Source: Hyphomicrobiales bacterium (GTDB taxonomy: Bacteria > Pseudomonadota > Alphaproteobacteria > Rhizobiales > Rhizobiaceae). From it: a stretch of DNA of 64,000 nucleotides. The stretch covers positions 1 through 64,000 of the forward strand of contig UBXV01000016.1 of NCBI GenBank assembly GCA_900469625.1, written 5' to 3'. Shown piece by piece: positions 9,689 to 18,240 of this stretch (position 1 is the first letter of the stretch; each line of letters starts with the position of its first letter). Below the pieces are notes generated by a model. The model did not search any database. It saw only the letters and a list, made by a program, of their open reading frames with translations, and had not been told where the DNA came from. Position numbers and translations under genes: made by a program.

Positions 9689-10903
9689 TCACCTGGAGGC
9701 GCGCGGAAAACCCTGCCGCGCAAACCAGGCAACGCCGAGGGCCGGGACGAGTATCGCCAAGACGACGACGGGAAGGTTTGCCGCGCCGGCGCTGTCGAGC
9801 AACAGACCGCCCGCAAGCCCACCGCCGGCCATCGCAGCGTTCCAGGCGGTGACGACCATCGACTGTGCCGCATCCGCCTGCGCGCCCGCGGCCTTTGCAG
9901 AAGCGGTCTGGAACAGGGTCGCGGCACCACCGAAGGCAAGACCCCAGGCAACGATACCGACATAGATAGCTGCCGGCTGATCGGTAAAGGCGGCAAGCAG
10001 CAGGGAGGCTGCTGCAAACAGCGCCGTGGTTGCCAGCACCAGCAGTCGCAGGCGCCTGTCCACCAACGCCCCGATGACCGGAATGACCACCAACGAGGCG
10101 ACGCCGAAGACTAGCAGAACCCTGTCGGCGTCCGCATCCAGGCCAGACGGCTGCAGGAACGGCACGATGTAGGTGTAGAGAATGTTGTGAGCGAGAACGA
10201 TGGCGAACATCACGAACAGCACCGGCCGGATCCCGGGCAGCCGGAACACGGATGACAGCCGCTGGCGACGTTCGCCGTGCTGGCCCGGAAAATCGGGCAG
10301 CGCCCACAGGCTCCAGCCAACGAGCAGGATTGCCGCCACGCTGAGAAGACCGAAGGTCAGGCGCCAGCCCGCGGCGGCCCCGAGCAGCGTTCCTGCTGGA
10401 ATGCCGATCGACAGCGCCACCGGCGCGCCGAGCATGGCAATGGCGATCGCCCGCCCGTGCTGGTGCGGCGCCACCATACGGGTGGCGTAGCCGGCGGAAA
10501 GCGCCCAGAGCAGCCCGGCAAACACACCGGCAAGAAAGCGCGCCGCCATGGTCAGGGCATAATCGTGCGAAAGCGCGGTCACCGTGTTGACCACGGCAAA
10601 ACCGGAGATCGCGGTGATCAACAGCGGCCGCCGCCGCCAGGTCCGCGTCAACGCGACGAGCGGGATGGCGGCGACGAGCGAACCGGTCGCATAGATCGTC
10701 ACCATCTGCCCGACGAGGGATTGCGATACGCCGAGGTCGCCGCCGATCTGCGTGAGCAACCCGGCCGGCAGCGCCTCGGTGAGAATGGTGATGAAGCCGG
10801 CGCTCGCAAGCGCGAGCAGCGCCGAAAGCGGCAATCGGGCGCCGCCGGCGGGCATCGATAATGTTTCCTGCGGAGGTGAAAGCGCGCAGTCGTTGGATGG
10901 CAT
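9689..10903 (-). CDS. MFS transporter (DHA1-type exporter)
   Basis: A 404-residue major facilitator protein with about 12 membrane segments, probably a drug or metabolite exporter of the inner membrane. Motif A-like RTWRRRPLL after helix 2 and the family pattern FLAGVFAGLLWALSAGYATRMV support DHA1 membership, the branch of AraJ/YdhP. I prefer the ATG at 10903; an in-frame ATG at 10981 would add a 26-residue polar tail and has no ribosome site. Convergent with glpV. Substrate unknown. Confidence 0.82.
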   Translation of the reverse strand: MPSNDCALSPPQETLSMPAGGARLPLSALLALASAGFITILTEALPAGLLTQIGGDLGVSQSLVGQMVTIYATGSLVAAIPLVALTRTWRRRPLLITAISGFAVVNTVTALSHDYALTMAARFLAGVFAGLLWALSAGYATRMVAPHQHGRAIAIAMLGAPVALSIGIPAGTLLGAAAGWRLTFGLLSVAAILLVGWSLWALPDFPGQHGERRQRLSSVFRLPGIRPVLFVMFAIVLAHNILYTYIVPFLQPSGLDADADRVLLVFGVASLVVIPVIGALVDRRLRLLVLATTALFAAASLLLAAFTDQPAAIYVGIVAWGLAFGGAATLFQTASAKAAGAQADAAQSMVVTAWNAAMAGGGLAGGLLLDSAGAANLPVVVLAILVPALGVAWFARQGFPRASR

Positions 10904-10991
10904 GAAGTCTATCTCTCGGGATGGGCCGACGGGAACGCCGGTCTGAGTGGCAATGGCGGACGGAAAGTGAGCGCAAGGCATTCGCCGCCGA

Positions 10992-11018
10992 CCTAGGCGG
11001 GCGGCGAACCCGCCTAGG
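10992..11018 (-). terminator. Hairpin overlapping the stop of the monooxygenase-like gene
   Basis: CCTAGGCGGG (10992-11001) and CCCGCCTAGG (11009-11018) are perfect 10-bp arms with a 7-nt spacer. The stem includes the TAG stop of the gene read from 11379 to 11014. There is no T-run, so it may act in mRNA end stability rather than as a classical terminator. Confidence 0.45.
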
Positions 11019-11379
11019 CTGACGCGGTCAGGGCGGCACGCTTGGGCAGCACCAGATCGTCGACGCGATAGGTGTGGAACTCGAAGGTCGACACCGAATG
11101 CAGCGCCTTGAATTTCTCGAGGAACACTGCGTCAGTGAAGAATTCCTCGACGTTTTCTTCGCCGGCTATCGCTTCGATATTGACCACCGTCTTGCCGTCG
11201 GTGCTCTTGGCAAGACTGCTCCAGAGAAAACCCTCCTTGCGCTCGGCCACATAGTGGACGACGTCCTGGATCAGGCGGAACGCCTCTTCCTGCTTGCCCT
11301 CGTGGGCATGGATGACGTTGACGATAAAGACGGTTGGTTCGGGGTTTCTGCGGAAACCGGCCACAAGTGCCTCGTGCAT
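11014..11379 (-). CDS. Antibiotic biosynthesis monooxygenase (ABM)-like protein
   Basis: A 121-residue small protein whose central part (VFIVNVIHAHEGKQEEAFRL, then GFLWSSLAKSTDGKTVVNIE) fits the dimeric alpha/beta-barrel ABM fold. Members range from quinone monooxygenases to proteins of unknown function. No heme or metal ligands are evident. It is transcribed divergently from a LysR gene 158 bp away, which is a common regulator-target layout, so it may be that regulator's target together with the MFS gene downstream. Confidence 0.65.
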   Translation of the reverse strand: MHEALVAGFRRNPEPTVFIVNVIHAHEGKQEEAFRLIQDVVHYVAERKEGFLWSSLAKSTDGKTVVNIEAIAGEENVEEFFTDAVFLEKFKALHSVSTFEFHTYRVDDLVLPKRAALTASA

Positions 11380-11537
11380 GTGTTCTCCATTGCTTGCCGA
11401 CGGTGTTGTTGGGCGGCCAATGCGCCGTGTCGGGCAGGCGGACTATGGCGAGCTTCCAATCGGAGAAAAATGCGCTACAGATCCGAAGATAACGGACAAA
11501 AATATCCGCAATCGCAATCAACGGACGAGGACGGACA

Positions 11538-12449
11538 ATGGACAGCCTTGGTGCGCTCAGCGCTTTCGTGCAGGCGGCGGACGCCCGCAGCTTTACCGTG
11601 GCGGCGACGCAGCTCGGCGTTTCGCCATCCGCCGTCGGCAAGGCGATTGCTCGCCTGGAGGAGCGATTGCGGGTCCGCCTCTTTCATCGCAGCACGCGCA
11701 GCGTGACGCTGACGCCGGAAGGCACGCTGTTTCTCGAACGTTGCCGACGGATCTTCTGCGAGATCGAAGCGGCCGAAGCCGAGCTGGTGCAGAGCCAGGA
11801 GGCGCCGCGCGGCAAGCTGCGCGTCAGCCTGCCGATGGCCGGCATGCTGCTGATGCCGACGCTCGCCGCCTTCATGCGCGCCTATCCTGAGGTCGAGATC
11901 GATCTCGACTTTTCCGACCGGATGGTCGACGTCATCGAGGAAGGTTTCGATGCGGTTGTCCGCACCGGCGAGATCGGCGACTCCCGCCTGATGACGCGTC
12001 AGCTCGGCACGTTTCACCCCTATCTGGTCGGTTCACCCGCATATTTCGAGAAGCACGGCACGCCGAAGGAGGCGCGGGACCTGGAGCGCCATCACTGCCT
12101 GCATCACCGCTTTCCCTCGACCGGCAAGCTCGAACCCTGGCCGCTGATGCAGGACGGCGCGCCGCTTGATGTCGATCTGCCGGTGACGGCGGCCTCCAAT
12201 GCGCTGGAGCCGCTGATCCATATGGCCGAGGCGGGGCTCGGCATCGCCTGTCTTCCGGATTTCACGGTCAGGCGCCAGATACACGAGGGCGCGCTTGTCC
12301 CTGTTCTCGAACACCAACTGCGCCGATGCGGTACCTACCGGATCCTCTGGCCCTCCAGCCGGCACCTGTCGCCGAAACTGCGCGCCTTCGTCGACTTCAT
12401 GGCGACAAACCTGTTCCCGGCGAATGGCGGTACGTCGAGCCTGCTTTGA
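11538..12449 (+). CDS. LysR-family transcriptional regulator
   Basis: A 303-residue LysR regulator. The N-terminal HTH (MDSLGALSAFVQAADARSFT, then TQLGVSPSAVGKAIARLEERL) is followed by a type 2 periplasmic-binding-like effector domain from about residue 90. The sequence resembles the DhcR/YhcS-like group that often regulates adjacent exporters or oxidoreductases. The RBS is GAGGACGGAC at 11526-11535. It is divergent from the ABM-like gene. Effector unknown. Confidence 0.85.
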   Translation: MDSLGALSAFVQAADARSFTVAATQLGVSPSAVGKAIARLEERLRVRLFHRSTRSVTLTPEGTLFLERCRRIFCEIEAAEAELVQSQEAPRGKLRVSLPMAGMLLMPTLAAFMRAYPEVEIDLDFSDRMVDVIEEGFDAVVRTGEIGDSRLMTRQLGTFHPYLVGSPAYFEKHGTPKEARDLERHHCLHHRFPSTGKLEPWPLMQDGAPLDVDLPVTAASNALEPLIHMAEAGLGIACLPDFTVRRQIHEGALVPVLEHQLRRCGTYRILWPSSRHLSPKLRAFVDFMATNLFPANGGTSSLL

Positions 12450-12464
12450 CCGAAAAATCGGGCC

Positions 12465-12926
12465 TTACGATTTCACCATCACCCGACGCGCGGTCTTGCC
12501 GGGCCGGCCCTTGTCGAAAATCGCCCGGACCGCCTGTTTCGTGCCATCATCCATCAGCACGACCATGTCGAGATGAAGCTGCCTGTCGACAATGACGAGG
12601 CGCACGTCGAACGGCTTGCCGCCAAAGTGACCGCGTGCCCGCTCGCTCCAGCGGCCGATGCCGTTCGCAGTGCCCGAGCGGGCCTTCAGGTCCGCATGGG
12701 CAAAGGCAAACCAGCCGTTGCTCGACGATACTTTCAGGATCGGCCCGTGCTGCCGGATGGCCAGCCAGCAGGTGTCGCAGGCGCCCGCATCCGTGACCAT
12801 CTCCTGCCATTGGCCGGGGAAGTCCTCGGCCTGCGCGTTGGCGGCAAACGGCCACAGAACGACGACGACGGCAATCAGGATACCGAGCAGTCGGCGAAGC
12901 ATGCCAGCAGGCGAGGACAGTCTCAT
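12465..12926 (-). CDS. Secreted hypothetical protein with a CxxC motif
   Basis: A 153-residue protein with a signal peptide (about residues 9-32, LRRLLGILIAVVVVLWPFAANA). The mature part starts with a WQEM segment and CDTCW, a CxxC motif near residue 50, and has a basic C-terminus (KTARRVMVKS). Family not recognised. An alternative in-frame start at 12902 gives a more compact signal peptide. It ends 15 bp from the stop of the convergent LysR gene. Confidence 0.6.
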   Translation of the reverse strand: MRLSSPAGMLRRLLGILIAVVVVLWPFAANAQAEDFPGQWQEMVTDAGACDTCWLAIRQHGPILKVSSSNGWFAFAHADLKARSGTANGIGRWSERARGHFGGKPFDVRLVIVDRQLHLDMVVLMDDGTKQAVRAIFDKGRPGKTARRVMVKS

Positions 12927-13150
12927 CAGGCGCGATCCCGTGGGCGGAAGGGTTGGGGCGAGCGTTCGCCTCGACCGCGGTTGAGACTGCCTGTGCCGGA
13001 TTACGTCAACATTGCATCGGCTCTCGGCCTATCCGCAAAGGTTGCGCCCCGGCAGACCGCCTCGCCGACGACCATTCCCCCCGGATTCGCGAAAGTGTTT
13101 CCTCTTAGGTTGTACTTGCGGCATTCTGCCCCGGCACCAAAGATACCTTT

Positions 13151-13192
13151 CCCCTGTCGAAAGACGGGGGATCCCTGTTGGAGGACGGGGAA
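13151..13192 (+). promoter_or_regulatory. Two tandem similar hairpins in the purine permease leader
   Basis: Hairpin 1 (13151-13170) pairs CCCCTGTC with GACGGGGG around a GAAA loop. Hairpin 2 (13173-13190) pairs CCCTGT with ACGGGG around TGGAGG and is extended by flanking GAT and ATC. The 5' arm of hairpin 1 can also pair with the 3' arm of hairpin 2, so alternative folds are possible. They end about 20 bases before the ribosome site. A cis-acting RNA element is possible but not matched to a named class. Confidence 0.4.
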
Positions 13193-13224
13193 TCGGACTG
13201 GTCCACGTGATGGGAGGAGTAACC

Positions 13225-14709
13225 ATGAGCGACGCATCCAGCATACACCCGGTGGACGAGAAGCTGCCTGTCGGTAAGCTTGCGACGCTCGGGATCCAGC
13301 ATGTTCTCGTCATGTATGGCGGCGCCGTCGCGGTTCCGCTGATCGTCGGCCGGGCGCTGCAGCTCAGCCCTGAGGACGTCGCCTTCCTGATTTCGGCCGA
13401 TCTTTTCGTCTGCGGTCTCGTCACCATCATCCAGTCGCTCGGCATTACCCGCAGCGTCGGCATCCGCCTGCCCGTCATGATGGGCGTAACCTTCGCCTCC
13501 GTCGGCCCGATGGTGTCGATGGCGACGATGACGCCGGGCCATGAAGGCGCCCGCCTGATCTTCGGCGCCATCATCGGCGCGGGGCTCGTCGCGCTGCTGC
13601 TCGCCCCGATCATGGGGCGGCTGTTGCGCTTCTTCCCGCCGATCGTTACCGGTACCATCATCCTGGTGATCGGCGTGACCCTGATGCGCGTCGGCGTCAA
13701 CTGGATCTTCGGCAATCCTTTCGGCCCGACGGCGCCCAAGCTGGTCGATCCGGCCCATGCCGAATGGCTGGCGGAACTCAAAAAACTCGCAACCACGGGC
13801 GGCGCAGCGGTACCGGATGGCGTCGTGCTCGGCGCCACGGTGCCGAACCCCATCTATGCCGAACCGAGCCATGTGGGGCTTGCCGCTTTCGTGCTGATCT
13901 CCATCCTCGTCGTTGCGCGCTACGGCCGCGGGCTGATCAGCAACATCGCGGTGCTCACCGGCATCGTCATCGGCTGCGTCTTTGCCGCCGGTCTCGGCAT
14001 GATGCATTTCGACCGGGTGGCGGATGCCGGCTGGTTTGCCGTCGTCACGCCCTTGCGCTTCGGCATGCCGATCTTCGATCCGGTGCTGATCGCCACCATG
14101 TCGCTGGTGATGATCGTGGTGATGATTGAATCGACCGGCATGTTCCTGGCTCTCGGCGAAATCACCAACAAGGAGGTGTCGCAGCAACAGCTGACCGCGG
14201 GGCTTCGCGTCGACGGCATCGGCACGATGATCGGCGGCCTGTTCAACACCTTCCCATACACCAGCTTCTCGCAGAACGTCGGGCTTGTCGGCGTCACCGG
14301 CGTGAAGAGCCGCTATGTCTGCGTCATGGGCGGGGCGATCATGATCGTGCTCGGCCTGATCCCGAAGATGGGCGCCCTGGTCGAGGCGGTGCCGACCTTC
14401 GTGCTCGGTGGTGCCGGCCTCGTGATGTTCGGCATGGTGGCGGCCACCGGCGTGCGCATCCTGTCGACGGTCGACTTCAAGTCGTCGCGCAACAACCTGT
14501 TCGTCGTCGCCGTCTCGGTCGGCTTCGGCCTGATCCCGCTGATCGCGCCGAACTTCCTGATGTGGATGCCGCATGCGATCCACCCGATCATCGAATCGGG
14601 CATCGTGCTCGCCTCGATCTCGGCCGTGGTGCTCAACGCCTTCTTCAATGGCCTGCGCGTCGAGCGCTCCGCCTCAATCAATGCGGCAAGGCTCGCCGAC
14701 AGCCACTGA
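13225..14709 (+). CDS. NCS2-family purine (xanthine/urate) permease
   Basis: A 494-residue inner-membrane nucleobase transporter with about 14 hydrophobic segments. The NCS2 signature is visible as QNVGLVGVTGVKSRY, with FNTFPYTSFS before it; this form is found in xanthine/uric acid carriers rather than uracil carriers, so purine uptake is favoured. Glu in VMIESTGMFLALGE occupies the usual substrate-binding helix. The start at 13225 follows GGGAGGAG at 13212-13219; in-frame upstream codons lie in the leader hairpins. It stands alone. Confidence 0.85.
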   Translation: MSDASSIHPVDEKLPVGKLATLGIQHVLVMYGGAVAVPLIVGRALQLSPEDVAFLISADLFVCGLVTIIQSLGITRSVGIRLPVMMGVTFASVGPMVSMATMTPGHEGARLIFGAIIGAGLVALLLAPIMGRLLRFFPPIVTGTIILVIGVTLMRVGVNWIFGNPFGPTAPKLVDPAHAEWLAELKKLATTGGAAVPDGVVLGATVPNPIYAEPSHVGLAAFVLISILVVARYGRGLISNIAVLTGIVIGCVFAAGLGMMHFDRVADAGWFAVVTPLRFGMPIFDPVLIATMSLVMIVVMIESTGMFLALGEITNKEVSQQQLTAGLRVDGIGTMIGGLFNTFPYTSFSQNVGLVGVTGVKSRYVCVMGGAIMIVLGLIPKMGALVEAVPTFVLGGAGLVMFGMVAATGVRILSTVDFKSSRNNLFVVAVSVGFGLIPLIAPNFLMWMPHAIHPIIESGIVLASISAVVLNAFFNGLRVERSASINAARLADSH

Positions 14710-14728
14710 GCCGGCTCAGGACCATCGG

Positions 14729-14760
14729 GCCCCGGCCTTCCGCAAGGAGGCCGGGGCTTC
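14729..14760 (+). terminator. Terminator after the purine permease
   Basis: GCCCCGGCCT (14729-14738) pairs perfectly with AGGCCGGGGC (14748-14757) around a 9-nt loop, followed by TTCT. It lies 20 bp past the permease stop. Confidence 0.7.
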
Positions 14761-14869
14761 TGCGTCAGGGCAATTGCGATATGTTCGACACTTCGATCGC
14801 GGGCGAAGCATCCGATGGTGATGGCGCGATAAGAAGAGCAGACGCAAACGCGCTGAAGGATCAGACACC

Positions 14870-15781
14870 ATGGCCAAGACCAACCTCACCCTCGAGCTTC
14901 TGCTGCTCGCCGTGCTCGCAACGTTGTGGGGCGCATCCTACACCTTCATCAAGATCGGCGTCGAAACCATCCCGCCGGTGACGCTGATCGCCGCCCGCAC
15001 GCTGATCGCCGGCACCGTTCTGCTCGCCATCCTGCGCCTGCGCGGCGTCAGGCTGCCGAGGGACGCGGCCACCTGGAAGCGTTTTGCATTCCAGGCCTGC
15101 CTCAACAGCGTCGTCCCCTTCACCATGATCGCTTGGGCGGAACAGACGATCGATGCCGGTGTCGCCTCGATCCTCAATGCCGCCACCCCGATCTTCGCCT
15201 TCCTGCTGACGGCGCTGATCACCCGCCACGAGGCGGCGACCCCAAGGAAGCTGATCGGCGTGGTGGCCGGCATGGCCGGCATCAGCTTGATCATCGGCGT
15301 CGAAGCCTTCGGCGGTCTCGGCGACCAGCTCTTGCCGCAGCTCGCCGTGGTGTTTGCGACCGCCTGCTATGCGGGTGCGGCCATTTTCGGAAAGAATTTC
15401 CGTGGTCTCGATCCGATGGTGCCCGCCGCGGGCTCACTTCTGACCGGCGCCGTGTTTCTCATCCCGGCAAGCCTGGTGATCGACCAGCCATGGACACTTG
15501 CGCCTTCCGCCCCGTCGGTGATCGCACTCGTCTGCCTTTCCGTGTTCTCGACGGCGCTGGCCTTCGCCATCTACTTCCGGCTGATCCAGACGCTCGGCTC
15601 GGTCGGCACCACGGCGCAGGCATATCTGCGCGTGCCGATCGGGGTCGGCATCGGCGTTCTCTTCCTCGGCGAACGTCTGTCGGACACGATCTGGATCGGC
15701 CTTGCCTGCGTCGTCATCGGTGTCGCGGCCATGACCATTCCAGCGCGCAGGACGAGAGCCGCCATCGCCGAACGCGGCTAG
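14870..15781 (+). CDS. EamA (RhaT/DMT) family exporter
   Basis: A 303-residue inner-membrane protein with two EamA domains (about residues 12-140 and 155-290), giving about ten helices. The opening LATLWGASYTFIKIGVETIPP is typical of DMT-superfamily metabolite exporters. Substrate unknown; relatives export amino acids or other small metabolites. It is monocistronic, bounded by terminators on both sides, and convergent with mur. The ribosome site is weak (AAGGATC before the ATG). Confidence 0.82.
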   Translation: MAKTNLTLELLLLAVLATLWGASYTFIKIGVETIPPVTLIAARTLIAGTVLLAILRLRGVRLPRDAATWKRFAFQACLNSVVPFTMIAWAEQTIDAGVASILNAATPIFAFLLTALITRHEAATPRKLIGVVAGMAGISLIIGVEAFGGLGDQLLPQLAVVFATACYAGAAIFGKNFRGLDPMVPAAGSLLTGAVFLIPASLVIDQPWTLAPSAPSVIALVCLSVFSTALAFAIYFRLIQTLGSVGTTAQAYLRVPIGVGIGVLFLGERLSDTIWIGLACVVIGVAAMTIPARRTRAAIAERG

Positions 15782-15794
15782 GCTCAAGCTAAAA

Positions 15795-15832
15795 CAAAAA
15801 AAGGCGCAGCGATCACCCGCTGCGCCTTTTCG
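15795..15832. terminator. Bidirectional terminator between the EamA gene and mur
   Basis: AAGGCGCAGCG (15801-15811) pairs with CGCTGCGCCTT (15818-15828) around ATCACC, flanked by an A-run on the left and TTTT on the right, so it can serve both convergent genes. Confidence 0.8.
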
Positions 15833-15852
15833 ACCTTAAGAAGCAATGTGGC

Positions 15853-16281
15853 TCAGTCCTTGCGCTTGCGGCAATAGAGCTCGAGCCGGTGGCGAACGAG
15901 GTCATAGCCGAGCTCCGCGGCGATCTCCGCCTGCAGCTGCTCGATCTTGTCGGAGCGGAATTCGATCACGGCACCGGTGTCGATGTCGATCAGGTGATCG
16001 TGATGTGGCGCATCGGCCGTCTCGAAACGGGCGGTGGCGCTTTCGAAGGCGTGGCGATGGACGACGCCCTGCTGCTCTAGCGCTGACAGCGTCCGGTAGA
16101 CGGTCGACAGCGAGACGGTGGCATCGAGCTCCTTGGCGCGGCGGTGCAGTTCGCTCGCGTCCGGATGGTCTTCGGCGGTCGCGAGTATTTTCAGGATTGC
16201 CGCGCGCTGTCGCGTTACGCGCACACCACCGTCCCGAAGCACACCTTCCAGTTCTTTGACGCGATTCTGGTTCTGTTTCAT
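15853..16281 (-). CDS. mur: Mur, manganese-responsive Fur-family regulator
   Basis: A 142-residue Fur-family repressor. The N-terminal winged HTH (about residues 10-80, VTRQRAAILKIL and LSTVYRTLSALEQQG) precedes the metal-binding dimerisation domain with APHHDHLIDIDTG. The C-terminal CxxC zinc motifs of Zur are absent. Divergence from sitABCD over two palindromes identifies it as the rhizobial Mur, which represses sit when Mn(II) is ample, rather than an iron-sensing Fur. Normal length for Mur. Confidence 0.88.
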   Translation of the reverse strand: MKQNQNRVKELEGVLRDGGVRVTRQRAAILKILATAEDHPDASELHRRAKELDATVSLSTVYRTLSALEQQGVVHRHAFESATARFETADAPHHDHLIDIDTGAVIEFRSDKIEQLQAEIAAELGYDLVRHRLELYCRKRKD

Positions 16282-16324
16282 GGCCCTACACTAGCCAAGC
16301 CGGGTTAGTTTGAAAATAGCCAGT

Positions 16325-16360
16325 TGCGAATGCTTCTCATTTGCATTGACTTATGCAAAT
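16325..16360. promoter_or_regulatory. Two overlapping candidate Mur operators between mur and sitA
   Basis: Palindrome 1: TGCGAATG (16325-16332) with CATTTGCA (16338-16345), one mismatch, 5-bp spacer. Palindrome 2: ATTTGCAT (16339-16346) with ATGCAAAT (16353-16360), perfect, 6-bp spacer. They share the central ATTTGCA. A TTGACT at 16346-16351 could be the sitA -35 box, inside palindrome 2, so binding would block sitA transcription. Published Mur-responsive sequences in rhizobia are also TGCAAAT-rich. Confidence 0.65.
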
Positions 16361-16402
16361 CATTCCCCTACTCCTGTGGAAGACAACATCGGGGAGTATG
16401 GA

Positions 16403-17308
16403 ATGATCGATCAGACGAGACGTGCGATCCTGGCGGCTGCCGGCGCTTTGGCAGCCTTCGCGCTCGTTCCGGGTGCCGCGCTGGCGCAGGAGAAATTCAA
16501 GGCCGTCACGACGTTTACCGTCATTGCCGACATGGCCAGGAACGTTGCGGGCGACGCGGCCGTCGTCGAATCGATCACCAAGCCGGGTGCCGAGATCCAC
16601 AACTACCAGCCGACGCCGCGCGACATCCTCAAGGCCCACGATGCCAAGCTGATATTGTGGAACGGCCTCAACCTCGAACTCTGGTTCCAAAAGTTCTTCC
16701 AGAATTTCGATGACGTGCCCGGCGTCGTCGTGTCTGACGGCGTCGAGCCGATGGGCATCGCCGAGGGCCCCTATAGCGGCAAGCCGAACCCGCATGCCTG
16801 GATGTCGCCTTCGGCAGCCCTGATCTATGTCGACAACATCCGCGACGCCTTCGTGAAGTACGACCCTGCCAATGCCGAGACCTACAAGGCCAATGCCGAA
16901 GCCTACAAGCAGAAGATCGAGGCGACAATCGCCCCGATCCGCGCCGAGATCGGCAAGATCCCGGAAGACAGGCGCTGGCTGGTGTCGAGCGAAGGCGCCT
17001 TCAGCTACCTCACCCGCGACTTCGGCCTGAAGGAGCTTTACCTCTGGCCGATCAACGCCGACCAGCAGGGCACGCCGCAACAGGTGCGCAAGGTCATCGA
17101 CGCGGTGCGCGCGCACAACATCCCGGTGGTCTTCTCCGAAAGCACGATTTCGCCCGATCCGGCCCAGCAGGTGGCGCGAGAAACCGGCGCCAAATACGGC
17201 GGCGTGCTCTATGTTGATTCCCTGAGCGAGGCGGACGGTCCGGTCCCGACCTATATCGACCTGCTGCGCGTCACGTCCGAAACCATCGCGAAAGGCCTTT
17301 CGCAATGA
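16403..17308 (+). CDS. sitA: Manganese/iron ABC transporter substrate-binding protein
   Basis: A 301-residue cluster A-I metal-binding protein that captures Mn(II) (and possibly Fe(II)) in the periplasm. It has a signal peptide (residues 1-28, with RR at 6-7 and cleavage after ALA). Expected metal ligands are visible: His66 in AEIHNYQP, a second His in PNPHAWMSP, Glu in [10 protein letters not shown], and Asp in [12 protein letters not shown]. The start ATG at 16403 follows GGGGAG. First gene of a tightly overlapped operon under Mur control. Confidence 0.92.
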   Translation: MIDQTRRAILAAAGALAAFALVPGAALAQEKFKAVTTFTVIADMARNVAGDAAVVESITKPGAEIHNYQPTPRDILKAHDAKLILWNGLNLELWFQKFFQNFDDVPGVVVSDGVEPMGIAEGPYSGKPNPHAWMSPSAALIYVDNIRDAFVKYDPANAETYKANAEAYKQKIEATIAPIRAEIGKIPEDRRWLVSSEGAFSYLTRDFGLKELYLWPINADQQGTPQQVRKVIDAVRAHNIPVVFSESTISPDPAQQVARETGAKYGGVLYVDSLSEADGPVPTYIDLLRVTSETIAKGLSQ

Positions 17309-18240
17309 ACCTTCAGGTGAAACCCGGATCCGGCCCGACGGCAGGCTCGGGGGATATCGGCAGCGGCATCCGCGTCTCCGGCGCGACCGTGACCTATCGC
17401 AACGGCCACCGTGCGCTTCGCGATGCTTCCTTCGAGATCCCGACCGGCACGATCACCGCCCTTGTCGGCGTCAACGGCAGCGGCAAGTCTACCCTCTTCA
17501 AGGCGATCATGGGCTTTGCCCGGCTGGCAAAGGGCGAGATTTCGATCCTCGGCCTTACCGTTCCAGAGGCACTGAAGAAGAACCTCGTCGCCTATGTGCC
17601 GCAGGCCGAGGAGGTCGACTGGAATTTTCCTGTGCTGGTCGAGGACGTGGTGATGATGGGCCGCTACGGCCACATGAACATGCTGCGCATCCCGAAGAAG
17701 GTCGACCATGAGGCGGTGGAGGCAGCCCTTGCCCGTGTTGGCATGAGCGACTTTCGCAAGCGCCAGATCGGCGAGCTTTCCGGAGGCCAGAAAAAGCGCG
17801 TGTTCCTGGCGCGCGCCCTTGCCCAGGATGGCCGCGTCATCCTGCTCGACGAGCCCTTCACCGGCGTCGACGTCAAGACCGAGGATGCCATTATCCGGCT
17901 TTTGATCGGCCTGCGCGACGAAGGCCGCGTCATGCTGGTCTCGACCCACAATCTCGGCAGCGTGCCGGAATTCTGCGACCGCACGGTTCTCCTGAAGAAC
18001 ACCGTGCTTGCCTATGGCCCGACGGAAACGACCTTTACCCGCGAAAACCTCGAACTCGCCTTCGGCGGCGTGCTCCGGCACTTCGTGCTCGGCGGCGACA
18101 GCCTGCATGACGACGCCGACCCGCGGCAGCTCTCCGTGATTACCGACGACGAGCGGCCGCTGGTGATGTACGGCGCCAAGGGGCAGATGGTGTCGCAGCC
18201 GGCCAAGCCCGAGACCGATCCGGAGGCCGAAGGCAAATGA
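17305..18240 (+). CDS. sitB: Manganese/iron ABC transporter ATP-binding protein
   Basis: A 311-residue ABC ATPase. Walker [10 protein letters not shown], signature LSGGQKKR, Walker B VILLDEP and H-loop STHN are all intact. The C-terminus is extended by about 50 polar residues beyond the ATPase core. It overlaps sitA by the four bases ATGA, which implies translational coupling. It energises uptake through sitC and sitD. Confidence 0.92.
   Translation: MNLQVKPGSGPTAGSGDIGSGIRVSGATVTYRNGHRALRDASFEIPTGTITALVGVNGSGKSTLFKAIMGFARLAKGEISILGLTVPEALKKNLVAYVPQAEEVDWNFPVLVEDVVMMGRYGHMNMLRIPKKVDHEAVEAALARVGMSDFRKRQIGELSGGQKKRVFLARALAQDGRVILLDEPFTGVDVKTEDAIIRLLIGLRDEGRVMLVSTHNLGSVPEFCDRTVLLKNTVLAYGPTETTFTRENLELAFGGVLRHFVLGGDSLHDDADPRQLSVITDDERPLVMYGAKGQMVSQPAKPETDPEAEGK

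Noticed and set aside
7776-10976. A 1066-codon minus-strand frame over glpV and the MFS gene
   Set aside because: It covers the antisense of glpV and an out-of-frame reading of the MFS gene and runs through the terminator hairpins between them.
15853-16281. Iron-sensing Fur or zinc-sensing Zur
   Set aside because: No C-terminal CxxC pairs and a divergent sitABCD operon with overlapping palindromes point to Mur instead.
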